Position numbers and translations under genes: made by a program. Source: Linyphia triangularis (lineage: Eukaryota; Arthropoda; Arachnida; Araneae; Linyphiidae). Taken from it: a DNA stretch of 64,000 nucleotides. A model generated the notes under the pieces. The model was not told the origin of the DNA. It saw only the letters and a program-made list of their open reading frames with translations, and searched no databases. Within the stretch, counting starts at the first letter, position 1; every line of letters starts with the position of its first letter. The stretch is from contig OZ021731.1 of the NCBI GenBank assembly GCA_963978545.1, positions 24,262,093-24,326,092 on the forward strand, read 5' to 3'. Shown here piece by piece: positions 47,501-60,576 of this stretch.

Positions 47501-50500
47501 GGTTACTTTCTTGTCAATTGAAAATAACCTTCCTCTTTTGGAGGACAAAAATGATTTAAGTACAGACCAGAAATATTTATTGGATATGTGCATTGCTGTA
47601 TCAAGTGGAAATTGCTCCCTAGATTTATCTTTACGAAACCCTGTAAAACTCGCTCACTCCAGGTACTTGACACTAGCCAACTGCTTGCTTAGATTGTATG
47701 TGGAAACTGAAAATCCAACTCAAAATTTTAAGACTCTGGCTGAGTACATTGTGAAAGTGTATGTGCCTGTGTGGTTCAATATTAAGTAAAAACCTTCATA
47801 TACCTATGGTTCCTAACATCTGCTTAACCTTATCTCATATTCACGCTATCTCTCTGACGATTTCAAGAACGTTATAGATCCGGTTATTCAAAGAAATGGG
47901 TATTTTGAGGCTCCAGAAAATCTCCTTTTGTCCATGCTATGTGATGAACTCAAAATTCAAAGAGAACTTGGTTTACGACGTGTTTTAAAAGCAAGAACAG
48001 AAAGTAGAGGCGGAGTCAGGAAGTTTGAAGTTCCAAAGATAAACTTCGATGAAAAGGATTACATCGACATGATCTCATGGCCTGAAAATGACGTAACTGA
48101 ACCTCTCTTGTTAAAACATGTTTCCAGTGACTCTCTCAAAGACGACTTTATACGGAAGGCATTTGATGATGAACCAAATAGTAAAGTAGACCCGGTTATC
48201 GACTTTCCCCGGCTTCCTTGTCACACGCAAGCAGTGGAAAGAACTTTGAAACTGGTGACCGAATCGGTTCAAAATGTCTGTGGTTCAACCGCAAGAGAAG
48301 GATATAAGAGCAAAAATTGACTCACGTAGGAATATGCCAAAATTTAATACAAAAAACCAGTTTAATGTAGCAATGAAAATTTAAAAACCTGTTAATTAAT
48401 CATCCCTGTTGTTCAAGTATTTATAATATCTTTCTTTACTAAACATTTAGATTTCAAATACCAGGATGGTGCAGATGTAACATTTTGCAGATGTAACATT
48501 TGTAATCATTAAGGATACAGAAGTAGGAAATACAAAATTTTACATAACAATATATTTTATTATTATTATTATATTTTCTAATTCATAATTTTTTCCAACT
48601 CTAATGCTTATATATGTATTTAAAACCATCTTTTGTAACATTATATATGTAGGGATGCTGAGTTTGAAATAAAATCTTCTTTTTAACATGAACATAGTTT
48701 ATTTAACGGTCGGTGTCTAGAGGAATTTTAAAAAAGCTATTGTTCATTTAGTACATCGCTCCGAAGAGCTCTTACAAATACGTCTTACAAATTTAGTTAC
48801 ATAGCGTGGAATGAAATTCAAATAAAACGGCTGGCAGGAAGCAGCAACGTCACGCAGTGACGTAGTACTTCTCCCAACCAATGCGATCCGAAGTGCTCGA
48901 GTCGGGGGGGAAATCCCACAAATCGGCCGTCCTGACATGTCGCTGACCACAGCTGCGTACTTAAAACTTAAAAATTTTTTAAATACTTATCAAGAGCACT
49001 GCGAATCGTTTACAAACACACATAATTTTATAGTAATTATACAATTGAACATTAAATTGTGCATTTTAAATATCGTTATGAATATGAAAACATTATTAGA
49101 ATATACAAATACACAAACACAATTATACTTATGATGAAAAAAAAAATTTTTTTTTTTTTAGAAGGGGCTACCCAAATGGTTTCATGAGGTCAGCTGAAGA
49201 GGTGGTTTGATTTGGGCCTGCATGATTCCCTATTTTAGCTACCTCGTATCTGTCCCTACCATTAACTTTGGTGACTTCGTATGGGCCGAAGAATTTGGGT
49301 CTTAGCTTCAGTCCTGTACCAAATTGAGTTCTTTGGATAGCTACTAAATCACCCAGTTTATACATAGTAGCCTTTTTGCATTTTCTGTCATGTTGTTTTT
49401 TATTTTCATCTTTGAATTTAAGGATGTTTTCTTTGGCTTCTCTTCTGAGTTGATTCCTTTGGTTGCTGTAGTAATCCATTATTTCTTCGGTTAAGATTTC
49501 TTTTACAATGAGATCTTCTTTGGGAATCGGATGCAACATTCCTTCTTTCTTGCAGCTTTTCTTATTTGCCAAGATACACGGTATGCAATTGGCAACCACT
49601 GTTTCAGTCTGGGAATGAAGATCAGGAATGAAGAAGTCTCGTTTTGCAATTTCTTTTGTTTTCGCAACTGAAAAATGTCCTTTTTCGTGGGCTGATTTAA
49701 TCAATTCAGTCTGCATCCCTTTTGGTGCAACCATTAATTCTCGACCATTTTCGTACTTGTACAAAATGTCATTCTTCAAGAAATATTCTTGGTGGCTGCC
49801 CTCTTTTACTAATGATTTCAGTGTTGTTATGTACTCATCTTTACATTGAGCCACTTTCAATCTTGCAGTTACAGTTTCATCAATAATCATTACTGGATTT
49901 CTACTCAAGGCATCAACATGTTTCATTCTTTGCCCTGGTCTATGAACTATCTCGTAATCGAATTCTTCTAAAAGTAGAGCCCACCTTGCAATCCTGGTTA
50001 CTATATCTTTTTTGTTCATTGTCATCTGAAAAGCAGAGCAGTCTGTCACGATTTTAAATTTGCTTCCCATCAGATACACCCGCAGCTTTTTTAAGGCTTC
50101 TACAATTGCGAGAACCTCCAATTCATAACTGCTATATTTCTCTTCCGCTGGACTGGTTTTTTTAGACATGAAATGGACGGGATGTAATTGTCCATCATCA
50201 GACTCCTGAAGAAGTACGGCACCGAAACCCTCTTTGCTGGCGTCAGTGTGCAGTTCAGTTTTTCGACCTGGCTTGGATAGATGTAAAACGGGGCTTGTGG
50301 CGAGAAGGGATTTAAGTTTCTCGTAGGCATCCTTTTGCTCATACCCGAACACAAATGGACAGTCCTTTCGAAGGAGATCACTAAGGGGTTTTGCGATCTT
50401 CGAATACCCTTGAATAAACTTCCTGAAGTAACCTGTGAGGCCAAGGAAACTTTGTACTTGCTTAACATTTGTTGGAATAGGAAATTTTTTAACGGCGAGT

Positions 50501-53500
50501 GTCTTCTCACTCGATGGACGAACTGTTCCATTTTCAACAATGTGACCCAGAAATTCTACTGAGTGCTTTAAAAACTGACATTTCTTTGTCTTTATTTCCA
50601 GTCCATATTCGGATGCTCTTTGAAGAACAATTTTCAATTTCTCTACACCTTCTGCTTCATCGTTTGATGGAATTATCAAATCATCCATATAAATAACAAT
50701 AACGCCTTCTTTCATTAGATCTCTAAATACACTGTACACATATCTCTGGAATACACTTGGACTTGTACTGAGTCCAAAAGGAACTTTTAAAAATTCATAC
50801 TGTCCATCCGGAACAATGAATGATGTGTACTTGCGACTGTTTTCTTCAACTGGCACATGGAAAAATCCATTCTTCAAGTCTAAGGTGCTGAACACTCTGG
50901 CATCTTGCAACCGGTCAAGAACGTCTTCAATCAAGGGCAACGGAAATCTATCTTTAACTAGCTTGCGATTTAATTGTCTGTAGTCCACGCAGATTCGTGT
51001 TGTGAGATCTTTCTTCTTGACAAGTACCACAGGACTTGCATAATCTGATGAACTGGGACGAACAATTCCATTCTTCAACCACTCGTCTATCTGCTTGTTG
51101 ACTTCTTGTCGTTCAGAAAACGATAGTCGACGGGCTCTTTGGTAAACTGGTATTTCATCTTCTAAAATGATTTTCATTGAAATATCAGTGAACTTAGTTT
51201 TCTTCGGTTGGTAAGAGGTTACAAGGTCTGCTACACTTTGACGAAGATTTGCTTCTTTGATATGATTAAGATCCAACTCATTCTCTGTTCCATCTTCTGT
51301 TAAGAATATCCATTCAGCTGACTCATCCAAGAGAGTTTCAGTCTTCTCATGAAAAGGACAGGGAGCATGAGCTAAAAATGCTGACCCAATGATGGCTTCA
51401 AAATTGAAATCCTCAACAGGGATAACTTGAAAGTCAAGTCGGCACACGTGTCCGTCAATGTTGACTACTTGCTGGAACGATCCCATGGTTCTAACTAGAC
51501 CTTTGCCTAGGCCGGTCAAAACTGATGTATTTTTCGACAGTAAAGGAAGGGGCTTAATTTTTCTGTAGATGCCATCGCGTAAGATATTACGTGTACTGCC
51601 TGTGTCTAGAAGTGCTGTAGCGGTTACTTCACCCAATTTGATTTTCTTCACAAATTTATTAAGATCGACATCCGGATAATCTTTGGGTTCATTTGATCCT
51701 ACGGCAACTTGCACCAGGTGTGTTTCAGGAGTTTTTTCACGATCTTTCTCAGCCTTATTGTTCTTGTCTCGAACGACTTTAGGACATGAATTACGCAGAT
51801 GTTCTGGAGAACCACATTCAAAGCAAAGGAGCTTCTTCTGTCCGTGAAACTTGCGTTGACCAGACATTGGTCTGTTGTCTTCAGTTTCAGACTTAACATG
51901 CCTCAATCCCTTGTAGCCTGAATGCTCTTGACTAGTGCGATTTTCACTAAATTTTCTGTAAGGTTTCCAATGAAAATTTCTCTTTGTGAGACTCTCCTTC
52001 AAACTTTCAAATTTATCGAACATTTCAGCGAGATCGTCTGGCTTTTTCAGATTTAACCATTCTTTGAAAAAGTGTTCTTTTATGTCTTCTGGAGCTCTAA
52101 ATTTCAACTGTTCAGTGATGAGCAAGTCCACTAAGTCTTCAAAAGAGTCGACTTTTAAATCAGCTATCCATTCTTTAAAATAGCAGCTCAGCTCATGTGC
52201 GTAGCTCCTCCATGTCTTATCTGGACCTTTGACATGTCGATAAAACAAGTTCTTCAATTTTTCAGAGGTTAATTTGTATTTCTTCAAAATTAACTCTTTG
52301 ACATAATCAAAATTGTTTGCATTTTCAACCGACTCTCGAGAAAGCATGTTCGAGATATCTGATGGCATCACATGAAGTAGGTAGGCTACCCAATCTTCCT
52401 TAGGAACTCTAGCCATTTCTGCACGTCTTTCAAAGTTGACAAGGAACAACCCCATTTCGTATTTTTTCTCATCGAATTTAGGTGTTATCTGAGCAAGCGG
52501 GATCTTCTGTTGAGTTTCTTCACTTCGTCTTGGAACCACAGCAGCAGCCTGCAGTTGCATGCGCTGAACCTCCAAGCGTTGCATCTCAAGTCGAGTTTCC
52601 CTCTCTTCACGTTCTCGGGTTCGTACCTCTTGCTCCGTCCTCTCTTCGATGATTCGATTCAAAATTATACGCGTCGTTTCTTCATCATAGCCATCACTTT
52701 CTAAAATCAGTTTTCTGATATCTGCTACCTTACTTCCATCAGCCGGAGTCAAACCCAACTCCTCAGCGACCTCAACTAAGTCAGTCTTACGACCCTTACT
52801 TAAATAGGACATGATAACTTTCGAACAAAAACAATGCGAAAATATTAACCTTTTAATAATTTTCAACTATATTTCACGTGGGTTTAAACTTTAAATAAGA
52901 ATGAACCGTTACAAGGAACTTTCAGCTTATTGACGGTTCCAGGGAATTTTAATTAGAATCCTTAACTGTATTCAATTATTTCCCTAATCAAAACAACAGA
53001 GAACAATCTATACCCACTAATTAATCTTTACCATTAAATTAGACCTTGTCAATAATACTGTCTAATAAAAATTAATATAGCTAATCATAAACAAATCATT
53101 ACACACATAAATTATACTGCAAAATATAATTTATCAAACCACAATTGATTGCATAGCAACTTCAATTTTTTAAAAAAATATTTTTTAAACTAACTCCCAA
53201 TGAGTAGCTAAATCAAATTCACTGAAATTCCAAAGTTTTCTTTTCTTAAAAAAAACTACACACAATATTTCTCAAACAACCTTTTGGCTTATGCTTTAAA
53301 AATACCTTAACATTCAAGTTAATACTGCTCGACGACAGTAAAAAGCATACTAAAGAAATATTACAACCAGAATTTCACAAATTAATCAAATTCTTATTTT
53401 ACGACTGCAAATACAGATTTCTAGAAATTCTAAATAGTTTTCTTTTCTTAAGAAAAACAATGTCTAATATTCCCCAAACAGCCTTTTGGCTTTTGCTTTT

Positions 53501-56500
53501 AAAAACACTTTAACTTTTCCGTTAACACTGCACGACGACAGTAAAAAAGCACACCAAAGAAATATTAACACTAGAATTTCACAAATCAATTAAACTCTAT
53601 CTTTTATAATGTGGCATAACAACAACTGCTATTATTTGATACCGGATACATGAAACAATCCTATCAAAATATAAACAATACCACAACGATTCCACCAATT
53701 TATCATTTACATGTAACATTAAAGAAAATATCTTTCCAAAAACTCTTTTCTAAAAAATATAATTCCAACTAGTTCAACAAAAAATAAATAAAACTTCAGT
53801 TGCAGAGGCCATATGATTAGGGAAAAAAAATAAGACAACACAATATTTTTTTATTCAGCAACCCTAAAAAGAAAAGATAAAAAATCAAATGGCAAATGCA
53901 GCTGGTACTTCCTGTCTATTTTAAATACTCAAAACAGAATGATCAACTTTTTTTTTTTTTTTTGCTTCCTCTATTTCCAAATCGTTAATACATAACGTAT
54001 TTTAAAACGAAAAAACTTTAAAGAACACATTCTAAAAAATAATTACTTAGTGACAAAATAATATTAAAGTATTGTTCCAACTAAATATTAAAATTCTTAA
54101 TTATCACTAAAATTAATATAAAATATTTTGAATAAAGTTGTAAATGGCTTATCTGGAACTCCGATTTTCGCTGCCATTCAAAACGTCTTCCAGCAGTCAC
54201 TTCACGTCAGAACAAGAACTGGACAGGGGATTTCAAGTCCAAACAGGAACTGTTCACTTGAATTTAATGTCCAAACAGGAACTGGTCACTGAAACTTAAG
54301 TCCTTTCGGGAACTATAGGCTTGACTGGACAGTTCTGAACCAAAATTACGTCGTTGAAGCACTACTGGACGGTTTGGAAGAGGCACACTTCTGGTTGGGG
54401 CACCGTGAACAACATCGGACACTTCGGAATTAAAAAAAAACTTCAGGTGAAAGCAGGTTTTCAGTTTGATTCATATTTGTTGATCTGTTACATTCGAAAA
54501 GAAATCTCGAGAAAGAAATCAATCGCGGGAAAATAAATCAATCGCGGCCGAACGCCCAATTTGTAGGGATGCTGAGTTTGAAATAAAATCTTCTTTTTAA
54601 CATGAACATAGTTTATTTAACGGTCGGTGTCTAGAGGAATTTTAAAAAAGCTATTGTTCATTTAGTACATCGCTCCGAAGAGCTCTTACAAATACGTCTT
54701 ACAAATTTAGTTACATAGCGTGGAATGAAATTCAAATAAAACGGCTGGCAGGAAGCAGCAACGTCACGCAGTGACGTAGTACTTCTCCCAACCAATGCGA
54801 TCCGAAGTGCTCGAGTCGGGGGGGAAATCCCACATATATACTAGAAATTCATCAAAAATAATTTAACAAAGTTGATAATTTTTCATTTTTTTATATACTT
54901 TAAGCTCTTTGCGGCACCTCAAGATGTTGTAATATTACAACCAAATTTCCCCCCCCTCTTTTTGAACTTAAAAGGCTACTTTTCCCCACTATTACTAGGC
55001 TAAAATTTAAAAAAAAAAAATTAAAGGCCATTTTCGTTCCACCCTATTGCACACTATGGAAAAACTGATTATATTTGCTCAAATCATGATTTTTAAATTG
55101 GAATTTATAATGAAATATTGAGAAATAGTTATGCAATAAATTTGTGTTCCAATGAAAATTTAAAAACCTGTTAATTAATCATCCCTGTTGTTCAAGTATT
55201 TATAATATCTTTCTTTACTAAACATTTAGATTTCAAATACCAGGATGGTGCATGCAAATCACATTTAAAATCTTTTGGCTATAACTATTGAAGTCCAGTT
55301 TTATTTCATATGGAAGTTAATACTTTTTGGTTATAAGACTAAAAGAAGTGATAATTTGTAGTTAAAAAAATATTACCATAAAAAATTGTACATTAAAAAA
55401 AATAAAAAATTAAAAATAAAAAAATTGTCAATTCAATAAAAAATATTCTCAGTATATGTAATTAATTTTTAATTGCATGTGTTTTAAAAGCAACTGAACC
55501 TAATTAACTATTAAAGATGTAAAAAATAATTATGAAATCTAATTAAAAAAAATCGTCGTAAGTACGAAATTTTGCTCTAGGAAAAAAATTCTGGGTCCAC
55601 CGCACCCAACTGATGGCTGTGGGGTTAGCGCTTGGGCATCGCACACCGAAGACGCCGAATTCAAATCCTGGGTTAGGCATGGATGGGCGTTGTGGTTCGG
55701 AACCTACGTTAAGCTGTAGGTCCCGATCAGGTGAGCCGTTATTGTGCATAAAAATAGGTCACTGAACGCCCAAAGCAACCAACCTGGAACCACCGCTTTC
55801 CAACATCATATTTACAAGAAGCGTAGACAATAGTTCAGTATAATCAGTTATCCACTTTGAAACGTACACAGACGAAAAATTGCAATATTTGAAATATTGA
55901 AGGTGGTGATCTTAAAAAATCGCGATAAAGTGCTTGAATTTCAACTATCTTTTCAAGATGCAGTTTTGTAGTCATTATGTTATTTGTTCATTCCATTATG
56001 TAATTTCCAAATTAAATAGTAAAACAATGTATTTATATTATTAACTATTTTTCTCATTAATGTGAAGGTAAAACAATGCAGAAGAATGGTGCTCATGTAA
56101 TATTGTGACTACATTGCACTAAATTATGAATCCTTATTTGCGTTATGTAATGTGCACGTAATTTTTTTGTAGTACTTTTTAAAGAATATACAGTAACTAA
56201 CATAATTATTTACACACATATTTTTAATTTATTACAATTTCTTAGACAACCAAGCAATGGCTTCTATTGCCCTCGCATGCCTATCTGCTCGTACAAATGT
56301 TTCTATAGACGAAAGAACACTGATAGACATGGAACAAGAACTGAAGAAACGACAATTCAGAAATGGAACTGTCGAGAACTTGAAGACCACAGCGTTAGTA
56401 GTTCAGGTAAAATATTTTTTAAATTTCAATTTTCATTATCTTGTCATTACTATTACGCCTTTTTCTTGAAAAACACGGGAAGTAAACCAAGTTGCTCTTT

Positions 56501-59500
56501 TAGAACTAATATTTTTAGTTGAAAGTTTTTGGACTAAGTTGTGTTTATTTACTGATATCTCTACTTAGGTATAGTTAACACTTTTGTAAACTAGGTAGGC
56601 ACTTAACATTTTTGTGAACTAAGTGGATAGTTAACACTTTTCTAAAACTTTTGCACTGTATTTAGAATTAGCCAATATTCATTTTTGATTTAAGTAGGGT
56701 TTTTTCAAAAATGTATCATATTTACCACAATGGAGAAGTTTCGTATTTTTTTTTAAATGGTAAAAATCAATAAATTTTAATAAAGAAAGCAAAGCTGATT
56801 CTTGATATAAAGTTATATTGAGGTTAAAAATGTATTTAATTAAATATCAAAGGAAGTAAAATCGTAAAAACAGTGAAATCGTGACGTAACCCCAAAACGT
56901 TCCATCATTGGCTGGTTAGATTTGACGTCACAATCCGATGACAAATTTCCTCTTTCATTTGTTTACCTACGACTGACGATTATCGCCTTCCTGTTACTGT
57001 TTTCTTTTTAGTATTATCATTATACCCGAACCGTTTGCGTAGTTTGTTCTTATAGAAATCAATGCCTATTTTACCTAAAAGGGCGATCCGATAACCCGCC
57101 GAAAATAGATTCGTTAGCGATGTTTCACTTCTTTGGAACAAATCACGATTTCATTAATGCAGAAATTCGTGGTGTAAAATCTGAAAGGTATGTACCCATT
57201 TTACAGTTTTTTATGTGTCTTTAACCCTCTGAGCGTCAAGGGAATGGACGAACTTATACAGTTGTTTTCCCTGCAATAATTTTTAAATTATATTTCTGAT
57301 ACAAATATATAATTTTTTTAAATTATATTTCTGATTCAAATATATAATTTTTTAAAATTATTTTTTATTTATTTTGTTTTAAGTAGGTTTCAAACTATCA
57401 TCCTAATAAAAAGATTTAAAAATATTTTATTTTACATTTTATTTATAAATTTAAAAAGGTTGTGTATTGCTGGAAAAACTGGGGATCAAAGGACGTATAT
57501 ATACGCCAATGACCCTCAGAAGGTTAACTTGATTGAATATGACTTATTTTTATTGTAAGTTTTTGCTTTTAATTATCATTCCATCCAGTTAAACTGATGA
57601 GCATTGCCATGGCAACTCACCAATTTTTTTACAATATTTTCGGAGCTCAAAATTTTACATACTTTACGAACGAGCCCCTTTTTCATAAAGAAACTGTGCT
57701 GGTTAAATTAAGAAATAAAATTTTAAAACATCTTTCAAATATTTAAAATATGGGTTTCATGAAATATAGTTTTGAAATAATTAATATTTTTTGGTTTTCA
57801 AAAATGTATCAAATAAGATAAAATCAAACACTATGAAGCCGTATTGGAAAATATGATTTAAAAGAAACTGTTAAATAATTAAAAAGGTTTTCCTAATTTC
57901 TTGACAAAAAAAAAAAAAAAAAAAAAAAAAAAATCGCGTTAATATAATTCATTTTTATGTCGTATCAGGTAAAAAAAAAGAAAAATAAAAAGCTGTGAAT
58001 ACAAGCAATTAAATTAACAAAAGAGAACGATATCGTCAACGCCGAAAACCCACTAACGATAGGAAAAATCACAACATATATCTATTTTTAAGTCGCCAAG
58101 TAGAGGTAACTCTCCAAAACTAAAACCCACTTCAGCAATATTTGGTTTAAATACTACATAATGAGTGTAAAACTTCTGATTTTAACTTCTCTGATTTTAC
58201 ACATTATAGGAAAGGAATATACAAGTATTCCAAGCAATTTTTCTGAAAATTCTCAACTTAATTCAAAATACCGTGCTGTGGAAATTGACGAAGTTTTACA
58301 TTGCTTTCAATGGCACAGCTCCAAGCTGAGCCAATCTTAAGACACAAAATGGCGTTCGCGCCGGCTCGCCTAATATAGGGGCCTTATTATGAACTATTCG
58401 AAACGAAACACATATTTACCAATAAACTCCATATTCAATTAAAATTCACGTTCAAGAATCTTCATTTTATTCTTGTATAAATCATTCTTATACAAGTTAT
58501 TTTGATTCTTGTACAAGAACCAAATGATTTTTTCCTTGTTCATAAATTTTTTGTTGCTATTTTGAAAGCTTTAAGTATATCTTTCAACATCTCTTCACTC
58601 CTAAGAAAGTTATAAAAACACTAGTTTTCTATAGTACAGTTGTAACCAGTATCATTTTTAAAATAAAATGTTCAAACTGATGGATTCAAATTGTAGAAGT
58701 TACCACATTATTTACTAATAAGTGAAATGTCTGTAACTTGGCGTGCTATCTAAACAACTGCCATGAAAATCCAATAGAGTAAAACAATCAGTTTGCCATT
58801 ATTTTCAATATAGCATTTTTTTTTTATTGAAAGCATTTTTTTTTTTTTAGTCCAGATTAATTTATATTCCGCTAGAAATTTTACTTTCTCATTTTCAAGA
58901 ACACTGGTTACCTCTTTGAACAGCTTGTACACCTGTCATTTACAAAGTTGGCGATATTTATTACCAAAGAAAATAAAATGGATCCGTTTCAACAAATTCT
59001 TCCAAATTGTCAAAGCAGAATAGAATCCAAATAGAATTTAATTTTGTTTATACATTTAATTTAATTGTGTTTGTATATTCCTGTTCAATTGTAACGCTGA
59101 TCCAATTTTCTTTGACCTACTTTTTAAAAAAATAATTTTAGTTTAGTAAGAACAGTCGGGCGGCGATGTTTGCATACAGTCCGAACTCTTATTATTACAG
59201 TACGAACTCTTATTAACTTGAAAGGCTTAGAAAGCTTCTATTTTGTATTATTATTTTTTCTCATATTTATTTCCTGCCCTGCTATATACCTGTAGATGTA
59301 TTTTTATTTTGCATTCGTCCTCAACAAATTACATATACTCAAGATCACAAGCATAGGTAATGCTTTAGTTTCTGGTCATGTAAATATAGCTTCTGACATT
59401 ACATAGTTGATACAACATTTATATTTTATTCAGGATAATAATAATACCAAAAAAGGATAATTTTCGAAATTCTTTTGCAATTTTCATAATGCTTGTAAAA

Positions 59501-60540
59501 ATTTTAAATAACAAAAATAACTATACGTTATGGTTTTAAAATCCTTAGTATTTATCTCCATATCTTTTTTTTTTACAGATCTGCAAGGAAAACATACGGA
59601 GACAATGCTTTTTTAATTGCCTTTTCATTTTAATGTTGTGATTTCTTACACCAGTTTTCTCAACAGATGTGTTCTATTGGGTTCAAATCTGGGGATTGAG
59701 ATGGTGTTTTTAAATTTTATATTATGGATTATAGAGGTACCAGAGGCAAATATTGAATAAAGTGTGTTAGGACTATTATTGTGATAAAAAATAAAGTCGT
59801 TCGTAATGCCCTAATTTTGGTCTGCCAATTTTAATTTATCGTTCAAAATATTCAAATAGAGTTCATGATCGCTTTTTTATGTGACTACGAGACATTTTAA
59901 ATAACAGACGGATTATAAGAATTACAAAATCAAGTATTACAGACAATCGATTTTTTACATGTTTCCACAATGCAAAAATTAAAAAAAGAGCCAGAAAAGA
60001 GTTCTGTTAGTGTGAATTTATCAGAAAATGTTAAGTCGAACAAACACCATTGTAGTATTTTTTTCCCTTTAGCTCTATGAATTTATATTTTTATAAAAAT
60101 AAAACGATTCAATACTTTTTTTAAGTATTAGGCTTCATTTAGAATTAATATAAAAAAATATAGGAATTAATATTCAATTTCAATTACAAACTGAAGAACT
60201 ACATTTTCTACTCATTTTTAAACTGTACGAACACTTTTGGGAACCACTGTATATCATAGAATATCAAAATAATTGGGTCATTATATAAAAACAAGAGTAA
60301 TAGGTGTGCTATTATCACATCAAAATGATGTTCACAAACGTGTCGAGAACTTTTTGCAGAAATATTGTCTTGTTTCATGGCTTTACACCACTTCTTGCGG
60401 ATATCTGCGTATTTAGCAACACTGATAAATAATTTAGTAGCGTTGGAAATTGAAGAATTCTTACAATTCGGGACTAGGCAATGTTTGTACGCTGAATTTG
60501 AGGCTATGATTTTAAATCGATTAAATGAATACAAGATTAA

Positions 60541-60576
<36 letters not shown>

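Larger units (their letters stand above)
48648..54834 (-). mobile_element. Ty3/Gypsy element with identical LTRs and missing integrase core
   Basis: Two 273-base LTRs (48648-48920, 54562-54834) read the same throughout and have TG...CA ends. TATA (possibly TATATA) flanks both sides as the target duplication. One long gag-pol frame occupies 49168-52812 on the minus strand. A 1.75-kb leader precedes it, containing two diverged 130-base direct repeats (about 53270-53398, 53466-53597) and repeated AACAGGAACTG words (54190-54310). A primer-binding candidate TGGGCGTTCGGCCGCG begins just inside the 5' LTR. Identical LTRs mean a very recent insertion, although integrase lacks its catalytic part. Confidence 0.95.
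45432..55045 (+). mobile_element. DNA transposon with long diverged TIRs, interrupted by Gypsy element
   Basis: The left end AGGTGGAACGAAAA and inner words AATAGTGCGGAAAAGTTGC and CTTGAGGTGCCGCAAAG reappear in the same order on the complementary strand at the right (54905-55045). The left subterminal region is tandemly doubled: about 131 bases at 45447-45578 repeat at 45617-45747. The interior carries a degenerate transposase-like gene (46108-48320), then a Gypsy insertion (48648-54834). The ends are approximate because the target duplication is unclear (ATTGC adjoins both). Confidence 0.65.

Noticed and set aside
48744..48950. Minus-strand frame across the LTR at 48648-48920
   Set aside because: LTR sequence; no protein domain and it is repeated in the other LTR.
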